In this document: positions 11,366-24,180 of the stretch, piece by piece | Numbering within the stretch: position 1 is the first letter of the stretch | Layout: the number at the start of each line of letters is the position of its first letter | NCBI GenBank assembly: GCA_025449115.1 | Contig: JAHLKC010000016.1 | Coordinates: 1-64,000 of the forward strand | Length of the DNA: 64,000 bases | Direction: 5' to 3' | DNA from: Chytridium lagenaria | Lineage: Eukaryota > Chytridiomycota > Chytridiomycetes > Chytridiales > Chytridiaceae | Program-made: the position numbers and the translations under genes | The notes under the pieces: generated by a model | Database searches by the model: none | Seen by the model: the letters and a program-made list of their open reading frames with translations, nothing else | Told to the model about the DNA's origin: nothing

Positions 11366-12901
11366 GATTAAGTATCAAGGGAGTCTATGGGATGAAGGTT
11401 GAGGTGTATGGAGACGGGATGATGATGATGATGACGGAAGGAGAGAGAGAGAAAAGGTGGTGAAGGTGGTGAGGTGAGGTGAAAGAAGGTTGTAGGCTTT
11501 CCTTTTATATAAATACAAAAAATAAAATAAAATAAATTTAAAGTTGAAGATGTAGTACACGATGAAGCAAAGAGGAAGTTAGGTAACAAGAAAAAGAAAA
11601 AAGAAAAAAGAGAACACAGACAGATTGAGCATGAGCATGATGAGCCAATGAGATGACTTGAATTCAGCACGTTCATTGACATGCAAAGCCTTTCAGTCAC
11701 ACACATGAAAGCATTCACCTTTGTATTACCATTATGTAATGAGATAGAATAATAATAGATAGATGGATGATATCTTCATAAGAAAGACATTCCTCATCTA
11801 TTAAACATACAGATATACTTGTGTTATAATAGTTATATACTTGTTAATGAATATCATAGCACTCACTCAGCTGTATTATGTACTCTTTGTAATCAAGCAC
11901 GCACCTCAGTCAAACCAATAAGTAAGTATATATTTATTAATAGTACATACTAGTAAATATTTATATAGTCATTCATTCATCATTATCATCCATCTCTAGA
12001 ATATAGGTAGGTAGGTAGTAGAGTAGTGTATGAGAGAGATTAAATAATACATACATGGCATGCAGCTCTGTGTAACACTCTATTTACTTGGTATAGTATA
12101 TAGGGTTATAATAGACAGAGAAAACCTTATTATTAAATATTAGATTATATATTATATGTATGTAATAATAATATATATAATTGATTTCCGATGAGTGTGT
12201 AACCAAACCCTCTTTTGACACGATCCACATCCAGAATAAGAAGAATAATATTTAATAAAATAATATATTGAATAACCCTAGAGTCATCCATCATATAAAT
12301 ATATACACATTCATTCAAACACTCTACTTAATATAATAACTCACTCCACTCCACTCACTCACTACTCACTCACTTTACTACATACTATTAAATATATGCT
12401 AAACTGCTAATGAACCCTTCTTCTTCATAGCTCTTTATCACTCTAGGTTCTATTTAATCAAACTCTCCATCAAAAACTTGTATCACAAAAAGAAGCACAA
12501 CACTACCTACATTAGTATTTACATATATATATTTAGTCACATCCATCCATAATAACACAAGCAAATCTCATTACCCGGTAAATATCAAGAGTTGGAACAA
12601 TTCACCCAAACCCAATGCTTTTCTGAATAATGAATCTCACTATTATTTATTTGTTTGGACTTTGGCCTATACAAGGCGTTTGAAATGGACTTCAATACCA
12701 TCCCATACTCCTTAATCTTCATCATCCAAGAACATGCAAAAATATCTTTCCAATAACCAACATCATCTTTATCCATCCCTCCAAAAACACAGAAAAAGTT
12801 CAAACACCCGGGTATTCAATTCCAAAAGAGAAACAACAAAACACGACAAGGATGCATTATGGTATATACCGTGCAGAGAGAAGAAGAAGAAAGGACACAG
12901 A
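11366..12901. other. AT-rich spacer with microsatellites
   Basis: About 1.5 kb with no supported gene. It includes a GGTA run (about 12006-12018), CACT/ACTC runs (about 12345-12372) and long stretches of T/A with many TATA-like words. The promoter of PHO89 lies at its left end and the 3' UTR of the kinase gene at its right end. Confidence 0.55.
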
Positions 12902-15116
12902 TCACATGTAAGGTTCCATGATCCCCTCCAAGGATCGATGCAATGTAATGTAAACATCCGTACCATATCTACATATATACAAATAGAAAAAGTTAACACG
13001 AGAAAAAATAATTGTCAAAAAAATAAATAATAACTCACCCGTATTTCGAGGTCAACGTTAAATCCCCATTAAAATACCGTGCATACTATTTACAAAGAAA
13101 AGAAAAGGGGGGTTATTCAGCAACAACTCCATACCAACATACAAAGACACCATAAAAAATAAAAAAAAAGATATATGCTCACCAACCGACTCAACGGCAA
13201 CCCATACCCAAACCCAGCCATCGGCGCTCCCTCAACCTCACTCCCATGAAACCCTCCATCCAGTCTCGCCGGTCTCGCCGTAGTATAAGCATACCTAAAC
13301 AACTTTTCACGTTCCCCATCTCTAATCCCAACCCCCGATCACTCACTCGAATCAACACACTCCGCCCTTCATTCTCCTCCCCAATTTCAATCCTCACCTC
13401 CTCCATCTCACTCCCAAACATCTCATGTCGCTCCACAACTGCCCTCAACGCATTCTTGACCACCTCGAAAAGCATATGGTGTAAATGCGACGCACAAACA
13501 CAAGTGGGTGACGCGTCGTGTCGATAATCTGGATGCCAGGCGTCACCCCCATCACGCGTTCACAGACTTCAGAGGCGTCCGCTGCAGCTTCACTGGCCAC
13601 TTCGGATGGAGAAGTGTGCGTCGATACAATGCCAATGTGGTTTGGACGGTGGGAGGGGCGGAGGAGAGAGAGGTGGTGGCCAATGAGGATGCGCATGCCC
13701 GTGCGTGCGCGGAAAAATTTGGTGATAAGGGTTTGGAGGTGGGGGAGGGTAGGGTCGAGGCGGTGAGAGTCGGCCAGTTTCACGAATGTTTTTGGCTGCA
13801 TGCCATGATATTATACGAGTGCATTAAAAGGACAAGGATGGATGGGTCAGAGAAGGAAATCAACGAAAAAAGAAAAGTCAAAAGAAATGAACCGAACGGA
13901 TTGAAATGGAAAAAGAAAACGAAACTAAATGTACCTAACAACACAATAATAGGGTTATGTCTCTCCACAATCCCCGCCAAAATCTTTTCAAACCTCTTAT
14001 TAAAATACCCCGCAGCCGCCTCCATATGGGGTTCCACCACCTCTCCAAAATACATCAACTCTTGGGATCCCCCACCCTCCATTCTTGGTTTCCTCCATAA
14101 TAGTGGGTGGTGGTCGAGCATTCAACGTGTTGACAGATCCGTCACCAAAGTAACTTCGACTGGCTGTCGAGAGCCATTGAACCAGGTGGTTAGGCGGTTA
14201 AAGACGGGTTTGGGTTGTGGGAGGAGTTGGGCGGCGGCGTGGCCTAGGCGGATGGCGTCGGGGTTTTGACGCCATTGGGAGATTTCGTTGGAGTATTCGA
14301 GAAGGTGTTGGAAGGAGATGGCGTACCTTCATACAATAGAAATAAATGAATTTAAGATGGATAAAGAGATGAATAGGGTTAGTGAAAATGGGTGATGATT
14401 TAAAGGAGAATCGTTGTATAGCATCCCGATGAATGGATAAAGATAAACAAGTCACTCCATTTCAAATAGTGACAACATTACATGTCCACAAGCGTCCAAT
14501 ATACAACCAAACTCAACGACTCACCATTTTTGAATCAAATGCAAATCAGACGGCAAGACAGGAGGAGGTTTGAGGAGAGAAGGAAGAGCGGATATAGATT
14601 GATGTCGATGAGCCATTCTCACGGGAAGTTCGTCTGCTAAAAAAATGGATGCGTTGAGGAGGTGGGAGGGGGAGGGGTTTGGGCCTATGACGGGATTGAA
14701 TGGTTAATGTGGGGGGTGGAGGTGATGGGGGAGTGAGTGAATGTTTTGGTGTTGATGATGATAGATAATTCATAAACCACAACTTTACAATTGTATACTC
14801 CGTTCGTTCAAGCGATAAAAGTGCCAACGCAATGGTCATGCAAGCCTCTCCTATCCTTTTCAATAAGATTGCTAACACATTGGCATCCCAAGCCCCTCCA
14901 GTCAAGATTGCCAACCCATTAGCAAGCCCACAAACAATTGACATCTCCCCCCACATCACCATCCAATCCCACCGCAGCCATCACCCCACTCCCACTGCAA
15001 GACTCACCAAACTTCAACATATCCGAAAACGCAATCTGTCTTAACGGTCTTTTTGCATATTCCTTCAGACGTGTAGAAACCCATGCAGGGAGAGCCTGCG
15101 AGGCGGCAGAAGCCAT
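12902..15116 (-). CDS. Mitochondrial pyruvate dehydrogenase kinase (PDK/BCKDK family)
   Basis: PDK-family kinases phosphorylate and inactivate the E1 subunit of mitochondrial 2-oxoacid dehydrogenases. The start MASAASQALPAWVSTRLKEY leads, across an intron (14685-15007), into LLNASIFLADELPVRMAHR, the N-terminal family motif. Later come GMRILIGHHLSLL, the histidine-kinase-like N box LHHMLFEVVKNALRAV, a G1-like VSDRGLG, and the G2 box GFGYGLPLSRL. The last exons (13085-13039, 12968-12902) encode YARYFNGDLTL and YGYGTDVYITLHR. One base is missing near 13487, just before the N box. Whether the substrate is pyruvate or branched-chain dehydrogenase cannot be told from this sequence. Confidence 0.9.
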
Positions 15117-16101
15117 GAAAGTTTTTTTTCGTTTTTTAGTGGTGAAGCCGGTGACGTAGAAACGGATGAGGGGGTGTTTGGTGGAAAGGTCCTTGATGGT
15201 TTTAAGAGATTGTAGTGTGTGCAAGATGAATTGTAGCTTGAAGGGATGGGACGGTGTCGTATGGATGGATGGGTTGTTTGGCAGCGTCAATCAATCCAAA
15301 ACGCACACACCAACCAAACAAAAACAATACCAAACAGTGAACCCGTAGAAAGATGTGTCAAACGACGGTCTCGCTCGAGTACCAACTATGAGTCTTTGTG
15401 AGATAGGGGGGCAGGCAAGGTAGGGTCAGCAGGGAAGGATAACATGTGATAACAACGTTGTACCACCTCTTTTCATTCCCGCCACATCATTCCTGCCACT
15501 GCGCCACGACCTTTTGACATTTCCATAAATAAATCAAGGGTTGGTGCCTTATTGTGTTACCTGGGTATTGGCGCAGAGATTAGGGAAGGGAGTGATGTCA
15601 TGCTCAATCTAAGTATCGGAAGTATTCGGGGAATGTGGTTTCTGGAGCTTTATCGGGAGATGTCGGGTACAATAAATATTACTTTTTGTTGTTTTTGTTA
15701 GAATGACATGTCGTAAAGGCATTCTGCCGAAGGCATCATTCCGCATGGTGTTTGTTGTTTCATTATTCCACAACGAGTATCTAAATGGTGTTGACGCCGA
15801 CAACTCCGCGTGTCGATACGTAAAGTATTTAAGAAGCCGTTACAATAAGAATGCCGGATTCATTACACGTCACAACCAGGCAACGTTCACTCGCAACACG
15901 ACTTTTTGGAGAAAGCAATGATATTTATTACCGTTTTTTTTTGAGACGGAGATAACATTGGAGTATCCCCAATTTTATTATTATAACGCAAATTGAAAAA
16001 GAGCATATTTCTTAAAAACACCAAGTCCTCTCTGCAATGCATAGAAGAACCAAAAAAAAAACCAAAAAACAAACTAAACAACACATAATCGGTAAAACAC
16101 A
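15117..16101. other. Spacer upstream of the PDK-family gene
   Basis: Contains the kinase promoter at its left end and the 3' flank of the Sel1 gene at its right end. Small frames inside lack domains, start context or exon signals. No gene seen. Confidence 0.5.
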
Positions 16102-19100
16102 TCACATCACAACACAACACCCCGCAGCCCCCGGCTCCCTATTGACAGCAACCTTCTTCTTCTTCCCCTTCCCTTCTTCCCCTCCACTCCCCCCCTCCTG
16201 CGCCACAGCAACCTCCTGCGTTCCAGCCTGCTGCACAACATCCCCCTTTACACCCCCCTCCCCCCCACCCCCCTCCCTCCCCCCCTCCTCCACCTTCCTC
16301 TCCACACTCCCCACAACCTCCACCTCCGGATTCACCAACGCATCCACCTCCCCAATCCTCAAAACCCCAACGGCGCCATACTGTCGAATCGTCCCATTCT
16401 TCATCTCACTCCCCACATACCCCTCCCCATCAAAAGGCACCTTCACCCTCCCCAGATCCCCAACCCCCCTCCCCTCCAACACCCATCCCGCCATCTCCCG
16501 ATACCTCACACTCATCGCCACATCTTTCATCAAAGCGTACCCCTGATCCCCACCCACATCTTCGACACCCGTGGCGTAGAGGTCCGCGAGCGCTAGGAAG
16601 GATAAGACGGTGGAGGTCGTGGATGTGAATCGGGATCGCGGGGTGGGTGGGACGTTGATGGAGGCACGGATGCAGGCGTCGTACCAGCAGACTGCGCGGA
16701 GAATGTTTCGATGGATGTCACCGATTCCGAAATGGTAGGCGCGGGCGACTTCGTATCGAGCGTCTATGCAGACAGGGGAGCGGTCAAGGTTTCCTAAAAA
16801 GATGGTCGTGGCCTAACAACAAAAAGTGGGTTTAGAAATAAAAAAAAATAAAACAGAACGGAAAAAAGTGGATTTCGGAAAAAAAAACAACACAACCATA
16901 AAAAGGTGGGTTTAGAAATAAAAAATAAAACAGAAAAAAAAAACAAAAACAGAACCATAAAAAGGTGGGTTAGAAATAAAAATAAAACAGAACAAAAAAA
17001 AGTGGATTCGGAATAAAAAAACAGAACAACATAAAAGGGTGGGTTTATAAATAAATAATAAAACAGAACAAAAAAGGTGGATTAAAAAACAAAACAAAGT
17101 GGGGGATGGGAAGAACTTACAATCCCCGCATACCCAATCCCCTTCAACAACCTCCCAACCCCCATCTGCGCCTCCCCATCCCCACTCCTCGCCTTCTCCA
17201 CCATCTCCCGTCCATCCTTCGTCGCAAAAAAACCGTCGACATTCCTCACCCATCCCTTGAACCGCTTTCCGCACATCATCAAAGTCATCCCCGACCCCTC
17301 GATCTCTTGCGCGTTCAATCCACGCGCCACCTGCTGTTTTGCCTTCCCAGTAGAGGCGGGCGCCGTGGAGCGCGGAGGAGGGGAGGGAGCCTGCGAGGAG
17401 GGAGAGACGGAGGTGGTGGAGGGAGAGGTTGTGGGAGGTTGGGGCGAGGAGGAGGGAGAGGGTGTGGTTGGCGGCGGCGTGGGATGGCTGGTGTGGTAAG
17501 GTGTTGGAAAGGATGCAAGTAAGATGAAAGTGTTAGAAATGATGAAGGTAAGATCAAATCGTTAGAAATGTTGAAAGTAGGATTAAATCGTTAAAATGAT
17601 GAAAGTAAGATGAAATCATTAAAAATGATAAAAGTGAGAAAAAAGAAGGGAACGATAAAAAAACAAAAAACGATTTGATGGGAAAGAGTGGAAAGAGAAT
17701 CTACTCACCCCAGCCAACGCAAAACACTCTTTTGCTTTCTCTAAATCCTTTTCCTCCCAAAACGTTCCATTCTGTAATTGAAGACCACGTTTATAGCAAG
17801 CTTCAGGGTATTTCTATCAAACCCTCATTAGAATCCATATATCGAAACCAAAAAATTACCATCTCCACTGCCTTTTTAAGGTACTCACAGCCTCGGGATC
17901 CGAATCTCCACCGAGTTCATAGAGCGCGTAAAGAGCGGCGGGGCTTCCCTGAGTTTCAGTGTTAGCGGTGGGGGGAAAAAAGAAAGATTTTACTTTCTCT
18001 GCAGCCTTATTTAACCATGATTTCTTGTCGGTGATGGAATCGAGGGTCTTGGCGTATTCAACTTAAAAATCATTAATGCTCTATACAGCAACATAAAACA
18101 CTTACCCATCTTCTCCAAATCCCCATTCTCCGCCTTCCACTTCACAAACCCCCTTTTCCGTCGTTCCAACACCTCCAACACCATCTTCTTCCCCTCCCTT
18201 TTATCCCCCTCCAAAAACATCATCACCGCCTTCCTCGCTCCCTCCACATCCCCATCCCCTCCAACAACGTCGCGTTCTCTCACCACAAAGGTCTGAGCGG
18301 GGTATGCGTCGGATGAAGGGAGGGAAAGGGTTTGGAGGATGGAGGATTTGGTGGAAGTTAGATGAGAGGGGTTGTGGAGCCGAGGTTTTGGAGGGAGGTG
18401 GAGGCGGCGCGGAGGCTGGGTTGGGGTGCGGGGTGGGAGTGGGGAGGGTGTTGGAGTCGTAGAGATCGGCGAGAGCGGAGAGACCTTTCCAGGAACCAGA
18501 ACGGGCAGAGGAGATGTAGTAGTGGAGGAGGTTGGGATGGATTCGGGGACGCCGCCTTCACCCTATTCCGCGATGAGTAAACGAGAGGACAGAGGTTTTC
18601 AATAGAGTAAATGAGGGTGGTGGTTCATGAAATAGGAAGGATGTACTTACTGTTGCGTATATCCCTGCCAACTCATGCATACAATGTGCATCTCCTTTAC
18701 CTCCATCCCGTCCTGTCGCATATTTCTCCCAAACCTCGACGGAAGCCCGTTCTCCCATCCCAAAAAACGCATCACGACAACCATTGATCAACACATCCAA
18801 CACATCAGAAGGATCTACCGGTTCAAGTTGCGTGGACGATATCAACAGTGTTGCGATATCGGCTGTGACTGCCTTTTCGTTTGTGGTTGTGCGGGAAGCA
18901 GAGACAAGCCTTATAAAACGTTAAAGGGGATGAAGGGGGGGACGGGTACCATCCGAGTGCTTCATAGTCGTTTTTTGGGATATGGTGGCCGGTGATGAGA
19001 TGGTGGGAAAGGGTGGATTGACTGTCTGCGTGGTAAAGTTTCGCGGCTTTGTATAGATACTTGATGGCTTCCTCCTTCAACCCAACGGGATCGCTTTCAA

Positions 19101-19393
19101 GTACCTGAAAAAACACTCAACGTTCATCCCACAAAGCAATCACGCCACAACCCGTCCCATACCTTATACAATTCCGTGATGGATGGGAGATGATCCAACG
19201 CTGCACGAACGCTCAACACAAGGATCTCGGATAACAGCGGTGATGCGGGATCAACGGTAATGCCTTTGGATTCGAGGATGGTGGTAATGCAGGATGTGAT
19301 GTGGGTGGGTGTTGAGAGATCTAGGTTGAGGGTTTCAGAGAGGGTTTGGGAGGCTGTGAGGATTGCAAGGATGGCGGGGTTGAGGTCCGACAT
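16102..19393 (-). CDS. Sel1-repeat protein with polybasic CaaX tail
   Basis: Multi-exon gene starting at MSDLNPAILAILTASQTLSE (exon 1, 19393-19163; exon 2 from 19104). Repeated helix pairs carry Sel1 hallmarks such as KEEAIKYLYKAAKLYHADSQ, GDAHCMHELAGIYA, GSWKGLSALADLYD, DLEKAKECFALAG and ARYEVARAYHFGIGD. The C terminus is acidic and Gly/Glu-rich, then GKGKKKK and the final residues GCCVVM. CVVM is a good CaaX farnesylation box, with a neighbouring cysteine that could be palmitoylated, so membrane anchoring is likely. Sel1 repeats plus a prenylated tail recall Skt5/Chs4 chitin-synthase activators; that link is inference. Several frame breaks and repeat-filled introns make the middle exons uncertain. 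Confidence 0.7.
16826..17110. repeat. Intronic A-rich minisatellite in the Sel1 gene
   Basis: At least four copies of a 60-80 bp unit beginning GTGGGTTTAGAAATA (about 16826, 16906, 16965, 17038), each followed by AATAAAACAGAAC-type sequence. Confidence 0.8.
17519..17633. repeat. Four 28-29 bp tandem repeats in another intron of the Sel1 gene
   Basis: Units at 17519, 17548, 17577 and 17605 follow the pattern GTAAGATnAAAT-GTTAGAAATGATGAAA. They are non-coding and lie between recognised exons. Confidence 0.8.
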
Positions 19394-20056
19394 TGTTTAA
19401 GCGCGGTTCTTTTTTCTTCCTTTCTAGGGTGCGATCGTGGTTGATGATGATGCGAAGAAGAGATATTGGTGTTTGATGGGGGACGTTGATGGGAAGGATG
19501 GGGCGGGATCGTGAAAGTCCTGGTCTGATTGCGGCAGTTGTTTTCGTTTGCGGTTGGCGGAAACTCAAAAATTTTATTTTGAGGACCTGGCGTACCGCTG
19601 GAGACCGTCAACCAAAATATGGGTTGTCGCAAAAGGGGCTAATGCGGGAGTCGCTGTTCATGATCCGGAGCATTGAAAAAACAGACAGTGGGATACGTTG
19701 GCTTTTCATAGCTCATTGCGCGTGAGTGTGAACGAAACCTGTAACTCCAAGAACATAGCTTTCGCTTTTGCGATACTGAATCATTCTATTTTTTATAATG
19801 AATATTCCAGTTGCTGAACTAAAGGTAACTACAAATTACGTTCTGAGAAAAGTTTGATAAACTGACGATTAAAGTGAACCAAAGAAGCTCAAACATATTG
19901 GAACAAGTAGAAAAAGCGTGGCATATATCTTTCAAGTACGTAATATCATTAGTTAAATTTAAACTTCAAAAGCGTAATGCACATAAATACTTTATATACT
20001 GAATGCCTTTCATGCAACAAACATATAACTATCTCCACCTATTTTTTTAAACTAAC
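19394..20056. other. Spacer between Sel1 gene and next gene
   Basis: AT-rich toward its right end. It should hold the Sel1-gene promoter. No supported gene. Confidence 0.5.
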
Positions 20057-21897
20057 TTACTCCTCCTCTGATCCCTTCACCATTCTCCTCTGTACAATCA
20101 GAGGGGCCTGTCCCCTCATCATCTCAACCCCCTCCTCCACTCTCTTCAACTTCTCCCACAAAAACCCTGTCCACCCTTCCTCCTTCATCATCAAACTCGC
20201 CTCAACCGCCTCAACCGTCCCAATACCCCCCCGTAATCCCTGCACATCACTCCTCAGCCTCTTCACATCCCCATCCAATTTCACAAGACAAGGCGCCAAC
20301 CCCTTCAACTCCCCAACAACCTCCATCAACACCCCAAATCATTCTCACTCCGTTTCAACATCCGCAAGATTCGTCACAACCTTTGCCGACTCTACATCAG
20401 ACCGAAACCACCGCCACGGGTCATGCGCGTGGATATCTCGAAGTGTACGTACTCTTCACGTCGGTGTTTCGCTTTCGACGCTTCCCATGTTGCCGCCTCT
20501 GCTTGTCTCCACACCGCCTGTGCTCTATCCGATCGGTCACGGACCCAATGCAAGCGGGTCTCGAGATCGGCAAGGTGCGTGTCAATGGCTCCAAGGTGGT
20601 GTCGAGAAGATCTTGAAGGTCCCGCGTGTTTGGGTGTGAAGATGTTGCACCACGAAAGAGGTGGGTGATGAGACGGAGGATATAGCGGTTGCTGTGTGTC
20701 CGGATGTGGTGAGGGTAAGAACGGCGTCGGAGACTTCGTTAAGGGATGTGGCGAGATCTTCCAATGTATCGGCAACGTGGCGATACCCGCCTACATCGGT
20801 AGTTGTGGGCGTGGGTTTCGATTCGTATGCGGCGCCAATGTTTGCACGGACTGTCCCTGCGAGTGAACGTGCGGCGTGAGCAGACAGGGAGATGTTGAGG
20901 GAAGGCGGGAAAGACATGAGGTCTTGGATAATATCAATCATATGTCCATCTGTAGAATCCACGAGTACCGCAATAGCAGCAACGGGATTCCTTCCATCCC
21001 TCTCTTCGTCTTCTACTTCAACTCTATACAACGACTTGATCACACAAAATGGGGAAAACACGTTCATGACCGCGTTTGAACCCATTTCACAGACTCCAAA
21101 CTTGATCAAGCTGATCCATGATAACGCAAGGAAAGCGCAACCAATAAAAAGTGCTTTGATGAGCCCTAAGCGCGAAGACTTGGATGGCGGGGAATTCGAT
21201 AATGGTGAAGAAGTAGACTTTTTGGAAACCTTTTTCGGACGAAGTGGGTCTTTACGGCGGTTTTTGAAGCTATTCTGCGGGAAAAGAATACCTGGTTTCG
21301 CGGAAAAAAAGAAAGGTTTGTACCGTTCTAAATTATACTCTTTAGATCAAAATAAAAAGCAGGCCAATAGAAAAAAATAAAAGAGGCTGAGGTGATCAAA
21401 GTGAAATGGGGTGAAAGGCAGCTGAAAGGCACGAGAAGGTGTGGGAACAGCAGGATCTGACTCGACATTCACATGAATGAAGAAAAGAAAAGGCGAAACT
21501 CACCCTCTGACTTTGCTGAAACCGACGAAGACGATACTGACCCCGTCGACCATCCCCTTCCCATCCTCCTCACCAATCCCTCGGGAATCGACGGTGCGAC
21601 CGTCACATCCATCATCTCATCCGTCTTTGGAGTAGAAGATTCGGATATCTTTAACTTTCTCGGCGTCCATTGTCCTTCATCCTGCCAAAGCGGGTCCATC
21701 TCAGATGTGGCCTCATTGTCCCAAGACGCTGAGGAAGGAGGGTCGGGTTGTGGTAAAGTGTCGTTGTCGTGCCAATTTGTGGAAGTGGGTGATGGAGCGC
21801 GGTTAAGGAGGATGGAATCGGTGGCGGTATCTTCCCAGGATGACTCGTCAAAGTCGGCTTCGCAGAGAGGATGCAAAGGTTGGACAGTGGAGTCCAT
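20057..21897 (-). CDS. Single-pass membrane protein with C-terminal coiled coil, function unknown
   Basis: I do not recognise this family. Exon 1 (21897-21504) encodes an acidic, Ser/Pro-rich cytosolic-type segment. After an intron (21292-21503) a Lys/Arg-rich stretch precedes one transmembrane helix (LIKALFIGCAFLALSWISLI). The remaining roughly 350 residues are predicted soluble and helical, with DGHMIDIIQDLMSF, DTLEDLATSLNEVSDAVLTL and several Arg/Glu-rich heptad segments (HLADLETRLHWVRDR; VEEGVEMMRG) ending at the stop at 20057. Frame breaks near 20590 and 20390 split the coiled coil. The shape, a short basic stem, one helix and a long coiled coil, fits an organelle-membrane tether or nuclear-envelope protein, but this is only a guess. 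Confidence 0.5.
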
Positions 21898-22334
21898 TTC
21901 GTTTTGTCAGAAAGGAGATTGAAATTTTTGACGACTTGAGAGCGAGCGCTACCTTCTCAACGTGCTATGCTAGAAAGAAAATTAAAAGCTTCTTCGATGA
22001 CAGATGATGAATTTGTGCATTCTCTGTAGGGTAGCCAGGTGTTGATGATGAATGACGGTGCAGAATGATGTGTTTCGGCGATGCCAGGAATGAATGTCCA
22101 TCAACCTAAATACTTCTCCACCCGGGTCCATTTTTTTGGCAAAGGGGCGAGACCCTTTGTGGTGAATCTCCAGGCGGATACTAATATACTACTGGATGGA
22201 TGAATATTGTGGTGGATTACTTGTGATGACTCGGCATTCATTATTACACAGCAAAGCCCATCTCCTCACCCAAAAAAAAAAGTCAAAAAACCAGACAAGC
22301 AAGGCTCACCAACAACCATCCCCCATCTACAGCA
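21898..22334. other. Divergent promoter region
   Basis: Lies between the starts of the unknown membrane protein (-) and PAQR gene 1 (+). No coding exon seen. Confidence 0.5.
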
Positions 22335-23933
22335 ATGCTCTGGCGATCCAACGGAGGTCTCCAGACTTCAACAGCAACCGTGCATCACTCCATCTCCACA
22401 TCATCCGATAAGACTTCTCCAACATCGTCCACATCTCCGTCTACACATGAGCTTCGATTCCGTCTCACAACCCCCGCATCAAAACCGCAACGGTCTGTCA
22501 AATCAAAAGCATCCACAGGAAAGTTAAAGAAAAAGAAAGACGCCTCGGCACCGCTTTTTAGAAGGACATGGTGGAGGAAGGATCGGTTAACGTTCTATCA
22601 TATCAAGGTTTGGAGCATACGCTTTGAGGTCATGATGCTGATAGAATGGAGTGCAGGATGTGCCAAGATATTTGCAGGATAACCCATACATTCATACAGG
22701 GTGAGTTTCCGGAATGCTTTGGTGTCTAGTGTTTCTTGCTGATGGCCACGTTTAGATATCGAAGCGGATATTCGTACAGAGAAAATTGGATCTCATTCTT
22801 TCACCTCCACAATGAATCTGTGCGTCCCCTTTCCCACATCCCCCCTTCATGCTAACATGAAATCTATAATCATAGTTCAATGTCTGGACCCACACGCTCG
22901 GCGCTCTTTTCTTTATTGCCCTTGCCTTTGCGGCAACATTTCAATGTCTATCCATATTCCTGAGACACGTTGAGATTGTGCATACAGGGGATAAAGCGAT
23001 ATTGATTGTGAATATTTTGTGCGCTACGACCACGTTTACGGCCAGTGCTATGTATCATTTGCATCTGTCGCATTCGGAGGAGGCGTGTAAATGGTTTGGA
23101 TGTTTAGATTATTCTGGGTGAGTTGGCTTTTTTATCTGTCTCCGGTTATGTTTCTTTTCATTCTATGACTCCTTTAGTTGCATTTATACGGTCCCTAAGT
23201 TTATACTATGTGATCAATATTATATGCATTGGATCAATGATAATCATTCTTACTTCTCTTTACTTTTATATCACCAGCATATCCGCAAGCGTTTTCGGCA
23301 ACGCCCTCACTTTAACCTACTTCCTTCATTACTGCAACCCTCTCCACTTCCTCCTCTGGCTCCTCCCCATAGCCCTCACCAACCTCCTCGGTATAGTTGG
23401 GCCGTTTATAATCCCAACGTGGCCGCAAGGATCTTTCCGCCCCTACCGGACCCTCCTTTACCTACTTTCTGCTGGGCTGAGTTTATCCCCTCTACCTGTT
23501 TACCTTATCACACACGCTTGGAGCGGAAACTGGGACGGGGTGTTACCGGATGTGAGAGAGAATTGGGCTATGGTGAGGTTTGGGGCTGGAGTTTGTGCGT
23601 ATTTACTAGGATGTGTGGTTTATGTTGGAAAGCTACCAGAAAGGTGGGATTTTGTGTTGCTTTTGTTTACATTGCCTGGCTTGTGAGAAAGAAGATTAAT
23701 GGTTTTGGTCTTTAGTCTGTTTCCTGGAAAGTTTGATCTATTCTTTCATAGCCATCAAATTTGGCATGTGTTTTGTATGATTGCGGCTCTTCTTCACGTT
23801 AACGGTGAGATTTTGTTGTTTTTTTAAAAAAACCTTCACGCTTCTTTTGTAATTCGTACATTATCTAAACTCCTTTCCTTTAGTTGTGCTTGACTTTATC
23901 GAATGGCGCAAGACAGCGACTTGCTCTATGTAA
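22335..23933 (+). CDS. PAQR-family seven-TM receptor (adiponectin receptor/IZH-like), paralogue 1
   Basis: Seven clean exons: 22335-22607, 22657-22700, 22756-22819, 22877-23117, 23278-23643, 23716-23804, 23884-23933. The basic N-terminal region leads to a PAQR core with GYRSGYSYRENWISFFHLHNES, ASAMYHLHLSHS and, near the end, HSHQIWHVFCMIAAL. The Ser-x3-His and His-x3-His positions match the zinc site known in adiponectin receptors, which act as ceramidase-like hydrolases; fungal IZH members affect zinc and lipid homeostasis. No frame break was needed. The protein ends in ATCSM. A paralogue with matching intron positions lies at 31932. Family is secure; ligand and reaction are unknown. Confidence 0.9.
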
Positions 23934-24180
23934 GAGTCGCTATTGAAGACTATACGGACAATGAGACATTGGACATTTTCTTATTTTAGTGGTTGTGGTT
24001 AACGTGTTCACATTAGTTTTGAACAATAGTATTTATTTAGCAGGGCGATTCCATCGCTATACATTTGGCTGAAACTTCGGCAATAATAAAGAATTGGAAC
24101 AAGCAACAGAAAGTATTTTCTTCAGCAACAGATATATAGCTTAGAGCCTCCAAATGTACAAAAAATGCGTGCTCAATCAC
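23934..24180. other. Convergent 3' spacer
   Basis: Short AT-rich spacer between PAQR gene 1 (+) and the lipocalin gene (-). Nothing else seen. Confidence 0.5.

Noticed and set aside
19486..19725. Plus-strand frame upstream of the Sel1 gene
   Set aside because: No domain or splice support; overlaps the gene's probable promoter.
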